The translations under genes were made by a program, and so were the position numbers. The notes under the pieces were generated by a model that was given only the letters and a program-made list of their open reading frames with translations, ran no database searches and was not told where the DNA came from. This document shows, piece after piece, positions 1 through 7,950 of a stretch of DNA of 45,486 nucleotides. Numbering within the stretch: position 1 is the stretch's first letter; the number at the start of each line of letters is the position of its first letter. The stretch is from NCBI GenBank assembly GCA_034432655.1, contig DAOUBP010000056.1, positions 1-45,486 on the forward strand, written 5' to 3'. The stretch comes from DAOUBP01 sp034432655 (lineage in GTDB: Bacteria > Chloroflexota > Anaerolineae > CG2-30-64-16).

Positions 1-1
1 C

Positions 2-407
2 ATGAATGGATCGGGCTACCTGGCAGCTCCCGGTGAACCGGGCTGGCCTGCCGCGTGGGCACCAATATCTAGCCCCGTTTACGGGGCGCCACCTGGTAGC
101 CCGGCGACTTCAGCGCCGGGCGATCCTGGTCGCCACCGGCCATCCGTCACCCGTCGCGTGCGCGGTCACGCCGGCCCGCCCGACCATGAATGGATCGGGC
201 TACCTGGCAGCTCCCGGTGAACCGGGCTGGCCTGCCGCGTGGGCACCAATATCTAGCCCCGTTTACGGGGCGCCGTTCGGTAGCCCGGCGACTTCAGCGC
301 CGGGCGATCCTGGCCGCCACCGGCCGGCCACCCGTCACCCGTCGCGTGCGGTCACGCCGGCCCGCCCGACCATGAATGGATCGGGCTACCTGGCAGCGCC
401 CGGTGAA
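2..407. repeat. Tandem repeat, period 184-187 bp, about 2.2 copies
   Basis: Copies start at 2, 186 and 373, each with ATGAATGGATCGGGCTACC; the third is partial and breaks off near 407, and the array may continue left of the window. Copies are nearly identical over most of their length. Each full unit carries several perfect inverted repeats: CCCGG-TGAA-CCGGG, GCCCCG-TTTA-CGGGGC, and GCCCGGCG-ACTTCAG-CGCCGGGC. A transcript would fold into a chain of hairpins. Open frames cross it only because it is GC-rich and repeated; I see no plausible protein. The function is unknown; it could be a REP-like array or a repeated structured RNA. Confidence 0.85.
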
Positions 408-469
408 CCGGACTTGGGCGCGGTGCTGTCAGAATGGCAACATACGCGCCAAGTGACCCACCAAAGTTA

Positions 470-632
470 GCACCGAATGAATTCGGTGCCTGGCAAGATA
501 GAAAGTGCGCTCAAGCGCACTGATCGGCTGTCTGCAACGAGGGGTGAAGGTAGCGCCGAATTCATTCGGTGCCTGGCAAGATAGAAAGTGCGCTCAAGCG
601 CACTGACCGGCTGTCTGCAACGAGGGGTGAAG
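470..632. repeat. 83-bp tandem duplication with two hairpins per unit
   Basis: Unit 1 is 470-552 and unit 2 is 553-632. Each has a hairpin with 8-bp arms (470-489 GCACCGAA/TTCGGTGC; 553-572 GCGCCGAA/TTCGGTGC) and a second one with AGTGCGCT/AGCGCACT arms (504-521; 587-604). Each ends in CTGTCTGCAACGAGGGGTGAAG, which in unit 2 supplies the ribosome binding site of the protease gene that follows. The loop of the first hairpin is TGAA in unit 1 and TTCA in unit 2, its exact reverse complement. Confidence 0.85.
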
Positions 633-2530
633 TGATAAGAAAGCGGTATTCATTTTTGATGGCCTTGGCCCTTCTCCTGTCCTTCTCCGTCTCTTCCTGG
701 CCTGTTCAGGGTGCCTCGCACCCGCTTGTGACCGAGGAGGGTCTGGGCGAAACTCGGTCGTACGTCCCGGGCCAGTTATTGGTGAAGTTGCCGGCCGCAG
801 GCAGTGCGGCGGCTGAAGCGCGCGTTATCCAGGCGGGGGGTCGCGTGTTGCGTATGATCCCGGCCCTGGGGCTGGCACTGGTAGAAGTGCCCGTGGCAGA
901 GGATCTGGCACTGGCGGCGGCGCGGTTGCAGGCGCAGGCCAGCGTGGAATGGGCCGAGCCGAACTACACCTTCCAGCTGGATTTCGTGCCCAACGACCCT
1001 GAATACCCCAAACAGGCCCCTTACCTGGCTCGGATTAGCATGGCCGGGGGCTGGGATCTCAGCGTGGGCCGGCCGGAGATCGTGCTGGCGGTGCTGGACA
1101 CCGGCATAGACCTGGCCCACCCGGACCTGGCCGCGGCCATCTGGACCAACCCCGGAGAGATACCGGACAACGGCCTGGACGATGACGGCAACGGCTTCGT
1201 GGATGACGTGCACGGCTGGGACTTTGCCGACAACGATAACCTGCCAGATGACGACCACGGCCACGGCACCCATGTGGCCGGCATCGCGGCCGCGGCTCTC
1301 AGCAACGGGATCGGCATTGCGGGGGTGGCCGGCGGGGTCACCATCATGCCGGTAGATGTTTTTCAGGGCGGCATCGGCACCTATGAAGACTTGATCCGCG
1401 CGATCATTTACGCGACCGATAACGGCGCGCATGTGATCAACATGAGCCTGGGCGCTTCCAGCTACAGTCGCGGGGAGGAGATGGCGGTGGACTACGCCTG
1501 GTCGCGCGGCGCGGTGGTGGTGGCCGCGGCCGGCAACACGGCGCGTGAATCCTACCACTACCCCGCAGCCCACGCTAATGTCATCGCAGTGGCTGCCACG
1601 ACTGCCGATGACTATCTTGCCTCTTTTTCCACGCGCGGCGACTTTGTGGATGTGGCCGCGCCCGGTAGTAGCGTGTACTCGACCTTCCGCGGGGGCGGTT
1701 ACACCTACATGAGCGGCACCAGCATGGCGTCGCCTCACGTGGCTGGCCTGGCCGCACTGATCCTTTCCCGCAACCCCAGCCTGGCCCCGGAACAGGTGCG
1801 CCAGTTGATCGAGGCCACTGCGACCGACCTGGGACCTACCGGCCGCGACATCTATTTCGGCCACGGCCGCATCAACGCAGCGCTGGCGCTGGCCAAAACG
1901 ACACCGGGCGCCGGCCTGCCCGCGCCCCGCCTTGGCCCGCCTCTGGAGGTGTGGCCGGCCGGTTGCCAGGCGCTGATCCCGGATGGCGATTTTGAGGACG
2001 GGTTGGGGGGGTGGCAGGCCGACGGTGCCGTGGGCCTGGACACTACCAGGGCGTACAGCGGCGATTATGCCGCGCATTTGATGGGCGGGCCTTCAGCGGC
2101 GGGCGCGCTGCGCCGCGCCGTGTCCATCCCGTCGGGCGGGACGGCAGGGGCCCTGTGGTTCGCCTATCGCATCGAGAACCAGGATCGCGGCTGGGGCACA
2201 GCACCGAGCTGGCCTTTCGACGATTGGATGGTAGCCGAGTTCCAGGCGCAGGACGGCACGGTGATCACTGAACTGCTGCGGACGGGCAACTCGGCCGATA
2301 CTGCCAGCAGCGGGCTGCCGTGGGACCGCTTCTTGTACCGCTTCACATCGGCCGACATGGCGCGCCTGGCCGCGGAGGGGACTGTGCGGCTAGTCTTCAG
2401 GCATCTGAACGATGCGGATACGCTGCCGACCGATTTCTGGGTTGATGACGTGCGCCTGTGTGTGACGGCCCCGGCTTTTGCCTATCGCTACTATTTGCCT
2501 CTCTGGTTGGATGCGGGGAGCGCGCCGTAA
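632..2530 (+). CDS. Secreted subtilisin-like (S8) serine protease with C-terminal lectin-like domain
   Basis: This is an exported endopeptidase of 632 residues. I start it at GTG 632, because GAGGGG lies just upstream and translation then opens with a signal peptide (basic IRKR, a hydrophobic stretch, cleavage near VQGA). The frame stays open to an upstream GTG at 569, but that would put 21 polar residues before the signal. A propeptide-like segment (about 45-115) precedes the catalytic domain, with the triad Asp156 (LDTG), His211 (HGTHVAG) and Ser364 (GTSMASPHVAG). From about 448 a beta-sandwich, carbohydrate-binding-like domain begins (DGDFEDGLGGWQ) and closes with FWVDDVRLC. The C-terminus carries YYLPLW, a tail shared with two other exported proteins here. 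The substrate is unknown. Confidence 0.93.
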   Translation: MIRKRYSFLMALALLLSFSVSSWPVQGASHPLVTEEGLGETRSYVPGQLLVKLPAAGSAAAEARVIQAGGRVLRMIPALGLALVEVPVAEDLALAAARLQAQASVEWAEPNYTFQLDFVPNDPEYPKQAPYLARISMAGGWDLSVGRPEIVLAVLDTGIDLAHPDLAAAIWTNPGEIPDNGLDDDGNGFVDDVHGWDFADNDNLPDDDHGHGTHVAGIAAAALSNGIGIAGVAGGVTIMPVDVFQGGIGTYEDLIRAIIYATDNGAHVINMSLGASSYSRGEEMAVDYAWSRGAVVVAAAGNTARESYHYPAAHANVIAVAATTADDYLASFSTRGDFVDVAAPGSSVYSTFRGGGYTYMSGTSMASPHVAGLAALILSRNPSLAPEQVRQLIEATATDLGPTGRDIYFGHGRINAALALAKTTPGAGLPAPRLGPPLEVWPAGCQALIPDGDFEDGLGGWQADGAVGLDTTRAYSGDYAAHLMGGPSAAGALRRAVSIPSGGTAGALWFAYRIENQDRGWGTAPSWPFDDWMVAEFQAQDGTVITELLRTGNSADTASSGLPWDRFLYRFTSADMARLAAEGTVRLVFRHLNDADTLPTDFWVDDVRLCVTAPAFAYRYYLPLWLDAGSAP

Positions 2531-2590
2531 CGCCTTGCCGGAAGGCGCCCCTGGCCGGCTGTTCCGAGCGGCCGAGGGGTGACCGGCCAG
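2531..2590. terminator. Hairpins between convergent genes
   Basis: Two inverted repeats lie directly after the protease stop codon: CGCCTT-GCCGG-AAGGCG (2531-2547) and CTGGCCGG/CCGGCCAG (2551-2558 with 2583-2590). The position between convergent genes fits transcription termination, but neither has a clear T-run, so factor-independent termination is uncertain. Confidence 0.4.
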
Positions 2591-2605
2591 GTTGCTGTTT
2601 CGGCC

Positions 2606-3103
2606 TCATCCCTGCGCCGTCCATTGGCGTAAGAAGACCGCGGTGGAGTCGAACGCCAGCTCCTCCCAGGGGATCTCTTCGGCTGTGAACCAGCGGGCTT
2701 CGCTCACGTCATCGGCCGCCACCGGCTCGCCCCCGATCGGCTCTGCCCGGTAAAGCAGCAGGATACCGCGGCGTTCCTGCCAGCCGCCCAGCGGTGCCAC
2801 GCCGTGCAGGCCGGTCACCCGGATCGTCACCCCGGTTTCCTCGGCCACCTCGCGGGCCAAAGCCTCTTCGGGGTCCTCATCGGCGTCCATGTAGCCGGCC
2901 GGCAACGCCCAATAGCCGATGCGCGGGACGGCTGCGCGGCGTACCAGGAGCACGCGGCGGCCGTCGCTCACCAGCGCAGCCACGGCCACTTTGGGGTCCG
3001 CAAAGTGGATGAAGCCGCAATAGCGGCAGAAGCGGCGGCTCCGGCCGAACTTGATCCCTTCAGCCAGCGGCGCGCCGCATTGGGGGCAGTAGGTGAAAAG
3101 CAT
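2606..3103 (-). CDS. NUDIX hydrolase with N-terminal zinc ribbon
   Basis: A 165-residue protein. It opens with a zinc ribbon (CPQCG near residue 5 and CRYCG about 20 residues later), followed by a complete NUDIX box: G-x5-E-x7-R-E-V-x-E-E-x-G-V within GYMDADEDPEEALAREVAEE. This arrangement is like NudC-type and related pyrophosphohydrolases that cleave a nucleoside diphosphate linked to another group; the substrate cannot be told from sequence. The start at 3103 is chosen because the zinc ribbon follows directly. The frame is open much further upstream but overlaps the URO-D gene and is not credible. No good ribosome binding site is visible; the bases upstream are the interspersed repeat at 3104-3140. 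Confidence 0.9.
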   Translation of the reverse strand: MLFTYCPQCGAPLAEGIKFGRSRRFCRYCGFIHFADPKVAVAALVSDGRRVLLVRRAAVPRIGYWALPAGYMDADEDPEEALAREVAEETGVTIRVTGLHGVAPLGGWQERRGILLLYRAEPIGGEPVAADDVSEARWFTAEEIPWEELAFDSTAVFLRQWTAQG

Positions 3104-3140
3104 GGCGAATCGGCGAATTCCCCAATCTTCAATCTTCAAC
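3104..3140. repeat. Interspersed short-period repeat, copy 1
   Basis: On the + strand GGCGAATCGGCGAATT is followed by CCCCAATCTTCAATCTTCAA: the GCGAATC module, then the CAATC module. It fills the gap between the NUDIX and URO-D genes and supplies the last codons of the latter (GTT GAA GAT TGA), so the URO-D reading frame ends inside the repeat. Confidence 0.75.
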
Positions 3141-4118
3141 CCCCTCCCACACCGCACGGAGGTTACTGAACGGCGCGTTGACGGGCGCGACGCAGCCCGA
3201 GGCGACGATGAGACGCCGGCCTCCTGTCTGGGCGATTGCGTCGGCCACGCGTGCGCGCACCTGGGCCGGGTCGCCCCGCAGCAAATCGTCCCAATGTTCC
3301 AGGCCGCCGCAGACTGCGCCGGGGAAGCGCGCCATCCCTTCCTGCAGGCTGGGCCGCGATTCGCGGTCGTGCCAGTTGAGCGCGTGGGCCGGATAGCTCG
3401 CCACCAGATCGAACATCCCCTCTGCACCGTGCAGATGCAACAGGTTGAACCAGCAGTCCTGCACCTCGGCCAGGATGCGGCGATCGTAGGGCTCGCCGAA
3501 CGCGCGGTATTCGGCTTCGCTGAGGGTCGTGTAGTTGGCCATCTGGACGGCGTAGTAGATCCCTGCGATGCCGGTCGGTTTGCACGCCCGGATGAACGCG
3601 ATGGTAGTCTGGGTGATCGTCTCCAGCCCCATCCGCACCAGATCAGGCACCTGGCGCAAATGCACCAGCAACCGTTCGGTGCCGGCCAGGTTCTTTGCCT
3701 GGGCCAGCGGGCTGAAGATGGTCTGGATGAAAGGCACCTGGTCGCCGGCCCCCTCACGGATCAATTGCAGGCAGCGGAGCTGTTCCCCCAGGCGGCCGGC
3801 CTGCGGGTCGAGCACGGGCAAGCGGGCCCAATCCTCAGGGGCCTGGATCACGCGGCGGGTATACTGGCGGTTGCCTTCGTCGCCGCCGATCCAACGGTCC
3901 TCCGCGCCCCAGTCCACCAGGCAGAAGCTGCTGGCCGGGGAGACCTTGATGAAATCCCAGTTCCATTGCGACTGCCAGAGCAACGTCGCCCATGCCAGGT
4001 CGGCCGCGCGCTGATCGTCGCCGGGGAAATGGCGCCACAACGCCACCGCAGGTCGGTCCGTCTCCTGTCCGGCGCAGACCGCCAGCAGGCGTTCACGTCG
4101 TGACATGGATGAAAGCAT
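3129..4118 (-). CDS. Uroporphyrinogen decarboxylase family protein (probably not HemE)
   Basis: A 329-residue protein of the URO-D fold family, which holds HemE and also the corrinoid-linked methyltransferases of the MtaA/CmuA type. Family features are the start RRERLLAVCAGQETDRP, the central GIYYAVQ and LLHLHG segments, and the late AVCGGLEHWDDLLRGDP and RRLIVASGC segments. No other haem-biosynthesis gene is nearby and the N-terminal arginine motif of true HemE is not evident, so a methyltransferase-like or unknown role is likelier. The start at 4118 has GGGAG at a good distance; an in-frame ATG four codons later is possible. The C-terminal residues EGVED are encoded by the interspersed repeat. 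Confidence 0.8.
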   Translation of the reverse strand: MLSSMSRRERLLAVCAGQETDRPAVALWRHFPGDDQRAADLAWATLLWQSQWNWDFIKVSPASSFCLVDWGAEDRWIGGDEGNRQYTRRVIQAPEDWARLPVLDPQAGRLGEQLRCLQLIREGAGDQVPFIQTIFSPLAQAKNLAGTERLLVHLRQVPDLVRMGLETITQTTIAFIRACKPTGIAGIYYAVQMANYTTLSEAEYRAFGEPYDRRILAEVQDCWFNLLHLHGAEGMFDLVASYPAHALNWHDRESRPSLQEGMARFPGAVCGGLEHWDDLLRGDPAQVRARVADAIAQTGGRRLIVASGCVAPVNAPFSNLRAVWEGVED

Positions 4119-4172
4119 GATCTCACTCCCTATGCAGGAATCGAAGCGTTGCCGTTTCGCAGGCTGGCATTG

Positions 4173-4535
4173 CTAACGAAACAGGAGGGCCCACAGCCGC
4201 GGGCCGAAAAGCGCGATCCCTACCCCCACCGCGGCCAGGGCCGTCACTAACACAGCGCCCGCGCCGACATCCTTGGCGATCTTGGCCAGCGGATGCTGGC
4301 GTTGCGTCAGGAGGTCCACCGCCAGTTCGGCCACCGTGTTGATCATCTCTGCGCCGAAGACCGAGCCGATGGTGAGGATCAACACTGCCCACTCCACCGG
4401 GCTCAGCCGGAACAGGATTGCGGCCCCGATGACAAGGCCGGCAGCGGCGGCGTGCACGCGTGCATTGCGCTGGGTGCGGAGCACATGGCCGATGCCGGCA
4501 AAGGCGTAGCAGAAGCCCTGCAGGAATCTTCGCAT
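4173..4535 (-). CDS. dgkA: Diacylglycerol/undecaprenol kinase
   Basis: A 120-residue integral membrane lipid kinase of the DagK/UdpK family, which phosphorylates diacylglycerol or, in many bacteria, undecaprenol using ATP. The family signature is complete: EMINTVAELAVD (E-x2-N-T-x2-E-x3-D) in the middle, then KDVGAGAVL. Three hydrophobic helices are visible, as usual. Its start lies 1 nt after the ybeY stop, so the two are translationally linked. The pgpH-ybeY-dgkA order is common among bacteria. Confidence 0.93.
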   Translation of the reverse strand: MRRFLQGFCYAFAGIGHVLRTQRNARVHAAAAGLVIGAAILFRLSPVEWAVLILTIGSVFGAEMINTVAELAVDLLTQRQHPLAKIAKDVGAGAVLVTALAAVGVGIALFGPRLWALLFR

Positions 4536-4536
4536 A

Positions 4537-5085
4537 TCAGGCTTGCTCGCCCAGGCTGTTCAAGATCGCCTCTTGCCGCTGCCACATGACGGCTTCCTCG
4601 TCCGGCTCGGCGTGGTCGTAGCCCAGCAGATGCAGGGTGCCGTGAACTGCCAGCAAGCGTAGCTCGGCGCGCAGGTCGCGGCCCAACGCGGCAGCCTGGC
4701 GGCGAGTGTAGGGCAGGGCGATGACGATGTCGCCCAGGTAGTTAGCCATCTCGGGCGCCGAGACGAAACCGGCCACCGGCGCGGTCGGTTGGGCGACGGG
4801 TGGGCCCTGAGTCGGAAATGAGAGGACATCGGTCGGGCCGTCTATGCCCAGATAGGTCCGGTTCAGTTCCGCGACCGCGTCGTCGTCGGTGATCACCAGA
4901 GTGACCTCCCCCACAGGCCGGCCTTCGGCTTGCAATGTCGCATAAATTGCGCGCGTCAGGTCCGCAGCATCCACGTCGTCCGCGGCCGCGGCCTCGATTT
5001 GCACCACGATCTTGTCTTCAAGATTGGGCTCAGAAGGAGATCTGGTTTTGGATAGGCTGTGGTTCGAGACTGATGGCGAGTTCAT
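4537..5085 (-). CDS. ybeY: Endoribonuclease YbeY (rRNA maturation factor)
   Basis: A 182-residue metal-dependent endoribonuclease involved in 16S rRNA 3' maturation and ribosome quality control. The zinc motif is intact near residues 143-153: HGTLHLLGYDH. The preceding GDIVIALPYTRRQA segment is also typical. AAGGAAGG lies 5-6 nt before the ATG. The N-terminus is about 25 residues longer than average and overlaps the 3' end of the PgpH-type gene by 56 nt, so a somewhat later start is possible. Confidence 0.93.
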   Translation of the reverse strand: MNSPSVSNHSLSKTRSPSEPNLEDKIVVQIEAAAADDVDAADLTRAIYATLQAEGRPVGEVTLVITDDDAVAELNRTYLGIDGPTDVLSFPTQGPPVAQPTAPVAGFVSAPEMANYLGDIVIALPYTRRQAAALGRDLRAELRLLAVHGTLHLLGYDHAEPDEEAVMWQRQEAILNSLGEQA

Positions 5086-7270
5086 CGGCGCCTTCCTTGA
5101 GTGTTTCCACGGGCAGGGTCAGGGTTGAGGGCTGTGACGTCGTTTCCGTCGGTTTTTCGGCCGGTTTGATGTCACCGGGATAAGCGATTCGCGGGTGATG
5201 GAGCCCGCGCAGGACGTCCACAAAGGCACGTCGGATCGCAGCCAGGTCGGCCATGGTCAGCGGGCTTTCGTCCAGCTCCCCTGAAAGCAGGCGCGCCTGA
5301 ATGCTTTCAGCGACGATGCGTTCCAGTTCTTCCACGCTGGTTGGCCGGCGGGAACGCACTGTCGCCTCTGCGCCGTCCGCCAGCATGGTGATGGCGGTCT
5401 CCTTGCTGCGCGGCCGGGGGCCAGGGTAGCGAAACTGCTCTTTGTTCACCGCATCAGGGGATGCAGCTTGCTGTTGGGCCAGGTGGTAGAAGTACGAGAC
5501 CGGCGCCGTGCCCTGGTGTTCGGGGATGAAATCAATGATGCGTTGCGGCAGGCGGTATTTGCGTGCCAGGTCCATCCCGTCTTTGACATGGGTGATGATG
5601 ATCTGGGCACTGGTCAGCGGGTCCAACCGGGAATGAGGATCCACACCCTCAGAGCGGTTTTCCACAAAGAAGTAAGGACGGATCGTCTTGCCCACATCGT
5701 GGTAATAAGCGCCCACGCGCGTCAGCAGGGCATCGGCCCCGATGGCCTCGGCGGCCCGCTCCGCCATGTTGCTCACGATCAGGGTATGGTGATAGGTGCC
5801 GGGCGCCTTCAGCAGAAGCTGGCGCAACAAAGGATGGGTGGGCCGGGAGAGCTCCAACAGTTGCAACGGTGTGACGATGCCGAAGAGCGCGCCCACCAGG
5901 TACAGGCCCAGGATGGCCACGGCAATGGAGATGACACCGTTGATCAACGACGCGCCGGTCAGTTCCGCAACCATTTGCACATCCCAGCGGCCTGCCGCAA
6001 GCCGGAAGACGGTCACCACTGCCAGATTAGTCACAATAATGTAAAGCGCAGCCCAGGCGTAATTAGCCAGGCGCTCGCCCCGGCGTAGCTTCAGCGCCCC
6101 GATCAGGGATGCGCTCAGGGCGAATGCCATCAGCTCCAGATTGCCCCCGGCCAGCCAGCCGATCAGCATAGTGAACAAGAACGTGACCAGGAGGGAGATG
6201 CGCAGGTTCAGGGTGACGGTCAGGATGATCGTCAGTGCAGCGTACGGGAAGAGATAAGGGATCAGGGTGCGGCCGACGACCACTGCCTTGGCGGCGGTCA
6301 CGAAAACCAGAATGACGCTGGCCAATAAGATCACGGACCGCAGGCTGAACCACAATGCCGGTTCCTGGCGCCATAAGTAGTACAGCAGGATGCCGCCGAG
6401 CAACAGACTGAGGGCGGCCGCGCTTGCCAGATCGCGCCATGACCAGCCGGCCTGCTGCAGGCCCAGGGCGCGCAGCGCTTCCAGGTCCAGCTCGGTGACG
6501 ATGTCGCCGGCGCGCAGGATGATCTCGTTGCGTTCCAGGGTGGTGGTGACCGGCTCCACCGCGTCCCGTGCTGCCTCGCGGCGTTGGGCAGTGCGTTCGG
6601 CGTTCAAGAAACTGTTGGGCACCAGCAGATCTTGCACGATGTCGCTTACCACGGCCGCGTCTTCATCCGAGAAGTCCAGACGGATCCGCGCTGGCACTTT
6701 GCGCCGTTCATCAGCCAGGTTGGTTTCTCGTATCTCCTCGCGCATGGCGCGTTCCAGGACGATCTGCACCTCGGCGGCCACCCGTTCCCAGGCGGGGTCA
6801 GGCAGGCCGAGGATACGGTCAATTGTCTGCTGGGAAAGGTCCAGGCGGGTGATGGCCCGCAGATAGGAGACTTTCAGTGCCTGGTCGGCATAGCTATCGG
6901 CGCGCACCGAGTTGATGAAATCCAGGATCTGGCTGGCCAGCGTCAGCTGTTGGCGGCCGATGCGCGCCTGGGGCGGATCGTATACGTCGGGCACGCTGTT
7001 GGCGGCCAGGGTGCGACGTTGTTCGGTGAGGATCTGGCTGACGTAGGTGGCCTGGCGTGGGGCCACGATGTCGCGCGGGGCCACATCGCCGACATTGAGC
7101 ACCACCTGGCCCGTGATCGGTAGGCGGATGACCAGGACTGCGGTCATCAGGACGACCGACACTGCCCAGACGATCAGCACCTGGACACGCGCGCGCCACG
7201 GGATGGCCGGCATCCCGCCGGGCTGTGCTGCGCCTGTTGCGTTCGGAAATGATGGGTGATTGTTGGTCAT
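5030..7270 (-). CDS. pgpH: PgpH-type 7TM-HD membrane phosphodiesterase
   Basis: A 746-residue protein of the YqfF/PgpH family, membrane c-di-AMP phosphodiesterases in Firmicutes. Layout: a cytoplasmic N-tail, one transmembrane helix (about 27-50), an extracytoplasmic 7TMR-HDED domain (about 52-290), a seven-helix membrane domain (about 300-475), and a C-terminal HD domain with HHTLIVSNMAERAAEAIGA and YYHDVGK, plus a later EHQGT. c-di-AMP hydrolysis is inferred from the family; no cyclase gene is in the window. AGGGGC precedes the ATG. Confidence 0.9.
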   Translation of the reverse strand: MTNNHPSFPNATGAAQPGGMPAIPWRARVQVLIVWAVSVVLMTAVLVIRLPITGQVVLNVGDVAPRDIVAPRQATYVSQILTEQRRTLAANSVPDVYDPPQARIGRQQLTLASQILDFINSVRADSYADQALKVSYLRAITRLDLSQQTIDRILGLPDPAWERVAAEVQIVLERAMREEIRETNLADERRKVPARIRLDFSDEDAAVVSDIVQDLLVPNSFLNAERTAQRREAARDAVEPVTTTLERNEIILRAGDIVTELDLEALRALGLQQAGWSWRDLASAAALSLLLGGILLYYLWRQEPALWFSLRSVILLASVILVFVTAAKAVVVGRTLIPYLFPYAALTIILTVTLNLRISLLVTFLFTMLIGWLAGGNLELMAFALSASLIGALKLRRGERLANYAWAALYIIVTNLAVVTVFRLAAGRWDVQMVAELTGASLINGVISIAVAILGLYLVGALFGIVTPLQLLELSRPTHPLLRQLLLKAPGTYHHTLIVSNMAERAAEAIGADALLTRVGAYYHDVGKTIRPYFFVENRSEGVDPHSRLDPLTSAQIIITHVKDGMDLARKYRLPQRIIDFIPEHQGTAPVSYFYHLAQQQAASPDAVNKEQFRYPGPRPRSKETAITMLADGAEATVRSRRPTSVEELERIVAESIQARLLSGELDESPLTMADLAAIRRAFVDVLRGLHHPRIAYPGDIKPAEKPTETTSQPSTLTLPVETLKEGADELAISLEPQPIQNQISF

Positions 7271-7391
7271 GAAAGCCCCTGCCCCGTCAGTCGTTCTGTG
7301 GCCGGCAGCGGTGTCTGCCGCATGTTTGCGGCGATACGTCGTCCGCCCAAGGATGGCGGGCTGTTGCGCGCCAACCAGGCGATGGCTAGCT

Positions 7392-7847
7392 TCATCCGGC
7401 AGTCAGTAGCTCGCGCACGACCCGGTTGATCACCTGGCCGTCGGCCTGGCCGCGCAGCTCAGCCGTCAGGCGTTTCATCACCGGGCCCAGGCCTTTGAGG
7501 TCGGTCACTCCCAACTCTGCGATGACCGCTCGGGCCCGCTCGCGGATGGCATTTTCGTCCAACTGCTTGGGCAGATAGGCTTCCAGCACTGCGATCTCGG
7601 CCTCTTCCTTGGCGACCAGATCGGGCCGGTTGCCTTTAGCAAATTCGGCCGCGCTGTCGCGGCGCTGTTTGATCTGTTTGACGATGATCGCCAGCACGTC
7701 CTCGTCGGTCAGGGTGCGCTGTTGCGCGCCCGCGACTTTGGCTTCGGTGATGGCGGTTTTCACTGCGCGGATGGCCAGTTTGCGGGTCGTGTCTCCGCTG
7801 CGCATGGCCTCTTTCAGGTCAGCGTCCAGGCGTTCTTCCAGGGTCAT
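7392..7847 (-). CDS. yqeY: GatB/YqeY domain protein
   Basis: A 151-residue YqeY-family protein, related to the tail domain of the GatB subunit of tRNA-dependent amidotransferase and thought to touch tRNA metabolism; its exact role is not established. Diagnostic stretches are MRSGDTTRKLAIRAVKTAI, AEIAVLEAYLPKQL and the C-terminal ADGQVINRVVRELL. GGAG sits 7 nt before the ATG. The 121-bp gap to the pgpH-like gene holds only a small hairpin (CGGCAG/CTGCCG, 7303-7320). Confidence 0.93.
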   Translation of the reverse strand: MTLEERLDADLKEAMRSGDTTRKLAIRAVKTAITEAKVAGAQQRTLTDEDVLAIIVKQIKQRRDSAAEFAKGNRPDLVAKEEAEIAVLEAYLPKQLDENAIRERARAVIAELGVTDLKGLGPVMKRLTAELRGQADGQVINRVVRELLTAG

Positions 7848-7870
7848 GAGATGCTCCTGTTCCGGTGAAG

Positions 7871-7911
7871 GGAGTTGGTGAACTGGTAAACTGGTAGTCT
7901 GGTAGATCGGT
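7871..7911. repeat. Short-period repeat of the ACTGGTA type
   Basis: Degenerate tandem words around GTGAACTGGTAAACTGGTAG and TCTGGTAG, period 7-9 nt, between mtaB and yqeY. It looks like a sibling of the GCGAATC/CAATC repeats found elsewhere in the window but uses different words. Confidence 0.55.
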
Positions 7912-7950
7912 CTGTCGGCGTATGGGACGATTCGTGAGCCGGAAGCCCAA

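Noticed and set aside
2..407. CRISPR array
   Set aside because: Units are 184-187 bp and contiguous, without unique spacers between short repeats.
6..470. Open frames of 72-154 codons at the left edge
   Set aside because: They run through the tandem repeat in several frames and repeat the same words; no ribosome binding site and no conserved domain.
569..631. Upstream GTG start of the secreted protease
   Set aside because: It would place 21 polar residues encoded by the 83-bp repeat before a normal signal peptide; the GTG at 632 has its own ribosome binding site.
776..2077. A 433-codon frame on the - strand
   Set aside because: Antisense to the S8 protease, which has intact catalytic motifs.
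5468..6088. A 206-codon frame on the + strand
   Set aside because: Antisense to the HD domain and membrane helices of the PgpH-type gene.
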